A stretch of 20,001 nucleotides of DNA from Chrysophaeum taylorii (lineage: Eukaryota; Sar; Pelagophyceae; Pelagomonadales; Pelagomonadaceae). Shown piece by piece: positions 17,693-20,001 of this stretch. The notes under the pieces were generated by a model. It saw nothing but the letters and a program-made list of their open reading frames with translations, had not been told where the DNA came from and did not search any database. A program made the position numbers and the translations under genes. The first letter of the stretch is position 1. Each line of letters opens with the position of its first letter. The stretch is from NCBI GenBank assembly GCA_029834535.1, contig JAQMWT010000482.1:1-20001 (forward strand). Reading direction: 5' to 3'.

Positions 17693-19141
17693 GTCGGTTA
17701 CAAGCCCTTGCCACAGAATATCATTCCCTCGGTCAACTCGGTTGTTCGGATGTTGTTCGCGTTCCTTCTACTTTTTCTGGCACCATCTGCCCTTTGAAGT
17801 GGGTCCACCGCACGAAGTATGAATCTGGCCGCTTCAAATCGTACACTGCTCATCTCGTTGTCCGCGGTTACACCCAGGTTCACGGCATTGCTTACCACGA
17901 CACGTACCGTCCTGTAGATGTCATCTCTGCTTTCATACAAGCCCCTGTCCCCTGTCTGGCGTTGCTGTTCACGACTGGGATTTGCATAAGTTGGATGTCA
18001 GCTCCGCTTTTATCCAAGCTCCCATTGACGAAGACATCTATGTCTGGCCACCCGCAGGTTATGCTCCTCGCCAACCCACCGATGGTTTCAAAATCATTTA
18101 CACGCTCCGTCGCTCTTGTTATGGTTGCAAACTAGCTTGTCGTAATTGGTGGCTTTATTTGGCACGCTTTCTCGTCAATGACTGTGGCTTCGTCCGCGGA
18201 TCTGGTGACACTTGCCGTTACAAGCTCGTGCTTAATTCTACCGTTGTCCTATTTTCCTACGTCTCGTTCTTGTCGTTGATGATCTTCTTGTGGCGCACCC
18301 TCGTCCTTGCCTTGGTCATTACCCAGCCTTCTTCCTCCGTTTCCGAACCTTCACTGATGTTAACGAGCTTGATCTGACCACTTACGTTGGTCTCCGCATT
18401 ACGCGTGCTCGCGCACAACCAGACTTGACTCCCGCTCCCAAAGTTCTTCCTCTTTCTGCGGCTGCTTCTCCTGCACTTGGCTCCCCCGCTTGTCCTGCAC
18501 TTGGCTCCCCCGATCACGTCTTCATGGCTGCATCCCTTGATATCACTTGGACCGTCACTCAGTGTGCGCGTTTTACAGACAATCCTGGTAAACCCCACTG
18601 GCACGCCTTATCTCATACCCTCCGTTATCTCAATGGTACTCAAGATCTTGCCCTTCTTCTTGGTCGCGATTCTACCCTTCGTCTCTGTGGTTATTCCGAC
18701 TCCAGCTGGGCCGACGACCCTGATGACCGCCACTCCACTACTGGCTTTTGTTTTCTCCTTGCTGGCTCTATGATCGCCTACTGCTCCCGCTCGCAGTACC
18801 TCCTCGCCCGCTCCTCTTTTGACGCTGAATTGCTCGGTCTTTACGCCGCTCCTGCTGAGCTCTCTTGGCTTCTCAAACTCTTTGATGACTTTGATCTCCC
18901 TCGTCACACGGTCCCAATGTATGTCGATGACAGCACCACCGTCACCCAAGTCCGTCTCCAATGTCTCATGCGGCGCACCCGCCATATTGATATTCGCTTT
19001 TACAGCACCGCCGAATATCATCGCAACCACATCCTTGATCTCCAACACAATCCCCGCCTTGACACCCTTAGCGATATCTTCACCCGTCGTACGGAAGCTC
19101 CTTCCTTCCTCCGGCTTCGTGCTCGTTACCTCACCTCGTGA
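17693..19141 (+). pseudogene. Copia Pol remnant: reverse transcriptase and RNase H
   Basis: Three frames carry successive parts. From about 17693, ALATEYHSLGQL then ICPLKWVHRTKYESGRFKSY and LVVRGYTQVHGIAYHDTYRPV (RT start, as in CKWVFKIKY...YKARLVAKGYTQ...DYFDTFAPV). After a shift near 17950, VHDWDLHKLDVSSAFIQAP and IDEDIYVWPPAGY, then LRRSCYGCK (a variant of LYGLKQ). After a shift near 18240, LVLVVDDLLVAHP: the catalytic YVDD box is VVDD here, with both Asp kept. The third frame is open to the TGA at 19141 and encodes RNase H: GYSDSSWADDPDDRHSTTGF, SSFDAELLGLYAAPAELSWL, MYVDDSTTVTQ and RRTRHIDIRFY, with the acidic residues D, E and D in place. RT would copy element RNA, and RNase H would degrade the RNA strand. 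Frameshifts make it inactive. Confidence 0.85.
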
Positions 19142-19210
19142 CTTCGCCCTGATCTCTCCTGTTTCTTTCTGCCACAATGCCTCTATTGACGTCTTCCTTC
19201 AAGCTTCTCC

Positions 19211-19319
19211 TCTGTGAGCGTCTCACTTACCCCTTTTTCCTTCTTCCTTTTCTTTCTTTTCCAGCACCTGTGTGATGACCTCACTTACCCCTATTTCCTT
19301 TTCTTTCTTTTCCAGCACC
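19211..19319 (+). repeat. Partial tandem copies of the LTR start with pyrimidine tracts
   Basis: Upstream of the 3' LTR-like repeat, sequence like its first part occurs twice more: CTGTGAGCGTCTCACTTACCCC (about 19211) and TGTGTGATGACCTCACTTACCCC (about 19269). Each is followed by a CT-rich tract ending TTTCTTTTCCAGCACC. The LTR itself begins TGTGTGAGGAAGCTATGACA. A usual polypurine tract is missing here; the sequence before the 3' repeat is pyrimidine-rich instead. Confidence 0.65.
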
Positions 19320-19396
19320 TGTGTGAGGAAGCTATGACACTTACCCCTGCACCACGTCCCCATTATAGTTCTCACATCCCCATTTAAGTTCTCACA
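19320..19396 (+). repeat. 3' LTR-like repeat, 77 bp
   Basis: Begins TGTGTGAGGAAGCTATGACA and ends AGTTCTCACA, so TG...CA. It differs from the 5' copy by three substitutions (G/A, C/T, C/A) and a 2-bp length change. The close match suggests a fairly recent insertion, given how damaged the coding part is. Confidence 0.7.
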
Positions 19397-19477
19397 ATAT
19401 GTGTCTCTAAATGTCGACTGCTAAGAGGGGGGTGTGTGTGGGGAGCATGATAATACAATATGTGTCCTTTAATAATA

Positions 19478-19730
19478 GGGTCGGATAAGAAAGTTCGTAC
19501 GAGCCGTTAACTATGTTTCAGTTTGTACTAAGACATACTCAACGGATCGCTGAGCTATGTTCATTTGTACTCAAGCAGTATGTGCCGCCACGCCGCGAGA
19601 TCGTCGCGATGGAACTAGTCCCCATAGTGAAGTCGGCATCCTTTCGTCCTCACGCAAAAAAAGGAAAAAGCCCACGCGTTGTAGGACCCGTCGTTGCGGC
19701 GCGGGCTAGTCTCGTTTTCTTATCCGACCC
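19478..19730. mobile_element. Small TA-flanked inverted-repeat element (MITE-like), 253 bp
   Basis: GGGTCGGATAAGAAA at 19478-19492 is repeated exactly in inverse at 19716-19730. Both ends are bordered by TA (19476-19477 and 19731-19732), as expected for Tc1/mariner-type insertion, within a wider TTAATAATA context that is itself inverted. The interior has an open frame (VPPRREIVAMELVPIVKSAS) that runs on past the right end to 19812; I recognise no transposase in it. It may be a non-autonomous element or a hairpin-forming repeat. Confidence 0.6.
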
Positions 19731-19742
19731 TATTATTATTAA

Positions 19743-20001
19743 TAAGAGGTGCAAATTGTTATATGTGATTTTAAAAATAAAATTGGTATATGTAAACCAA
19801 TTAACCCTATAAAGTGTATATATATAAAGTGTCATTAAGATATATGTAATTGTTAAAAAAGTCACTGCTGTAACGAAATTGGTATAGAGGTCGCCAATGT
19901 ATATATAATGTAATAAGTGTCACATTTTCTTGTAAAATTGTTATAAGTGTCAATTTTTTTCCGGTAAAATATTTTTTAGCGTCACACTTTTTTAAAAAAT
20001 T
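19743..20001. repeat. AT-rich tail with AAGTGTCA and AATTG(G/T)TATA motifs
   Basis: Composition drops to strongly AT-rich. AAGTGTCA occurs at about 19826, 19915 and 19944, each after a TA-rich run, and related GCGTCACAC and AAGTCACTG lie near 19979 and 19859. AAATTGTTATA occurs near 19755 and 19936, and AATTGGTATA near 19790 and 19878. No gene was seen. It looks like a degenerate repeat or the terminal region of another element that continues beyond the window. Confidence 0.55.

Larger units (their letters stand above)
14787..19396 (+). mobile_element. Ty1/copia-type LTR retroelement, degenerate, about 4.6 kb
   Basis: Two near-identical terminal direct repeats (14787-14865 and 19320-19396) bracket gag-like sequence with a zinc knuckle remnant, a reverse transcriptase and an RNase H in copia order and style. 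A primer-binding-site-like sequence follows the first repeat at once. The RT-RNase H block reads in three frames, so the copy is inactive. No integrase or protease signature was found in 15720-17690; that stretch holds Gln/Asn/Thr-rich sequence, a 36-bp minisatellite and several small duplications. Flanks do not show a 5-bp target duplication (AAAAA left, ATATG right). Confidence 0.8.

Noticed and set aside
18608..19177. Minus-strand frame of 189 codons.
   Set aside because: It is the antisense of the RNase H domain, whose conserved motifs read on the plus strand.
19513..19812. Possible transposase inside the TA-flanked element.
   Set aside because: The frame runs out of the element, is short and shows no catalytic or DNA-binding motif that I can identify.
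19431..20001. Alternative 3' LTR starting after AAGAGGGGGG and extending to the window end.
   Set aside because: The sequence does not reappear upstream of the primer-site candidate at 14866, as a matching 5' LTR would require; kept only as an open question.

Overview
The window looks like nuclear DNA of a photosynthetic eukaryote, most likely a microalga of the stramenopile or haptophyte kind. Three things point that way: an exon of a cyanobacterial/plastid-type membrane protein (DUF4079) without an in-frame start, a Ty1/copia retroelement, and hAT-type DNA transposon remains, in a GC-rich background broken by short AT-rich stretches and many simple repeats. There is no sign of bacterial operon organisation, and I found no rRNA, tRNA or CRISPR. 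The species is inference only.

Layout, left to right. 1-1290: decayed transposase-like coding sequence resembling the C-terminal half of a hAT transposase. 1290-1860: pyrimidine-rich low-complexity DNA and a 17-bp minisatellite. 2360-3280: an unrecognised coding remnant broken by stops and a frameshift. 3600-3870: AT-rich cluster of a CAAACTT motif. 4047-4535: DUF4079 terminal exon, the only stretch that looks like an intact conserved host gene part. 4841-6862: a 2-kb tandem array in two phases, a regular 45-bp unit (18 copies) followed by 25 copies of a derivative unit carrying a variable (CTCG)n tract. 7060-8650: coding-like fragments on both strands with no recognisable family. 8650-9763: no gene seen.

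9764-12881: a nearly complete but dead hAT transposon. It has matching CAG(C/G)GTTGGGAATTC ends, CACTT-type subterminal repeats and a transposase readable in order across several frames. 13000-14140: short open frames and a 30-bp duplication. 14145-14529 (minus strand): a compressed WD40 repeat remnant. 14787-19396: a decayed Ty1/copia element with unusually short LTR-like ends, a primer-binding-site-like sequence directly after the first one, a gag zinc-knuckle remnant, a 36-bp minisatellite, reverse transcriptase in three frames and a largely intact RNase H. 19478-19730: a small TA-flanked inverted-repeat element. The last 260 bases are strongly AT-rich with a recurrent AAGTGTCA motif.

Overall this is repeat-dense accessory sequence around one plausible host gene. 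The more interesting signals are the two-phase array whose units change length mostly in 8-bp steps, the definable hAT element, the very short LTRs, and a local duplication inside the copia RT whose two copies differ almost only at synonymous sites.
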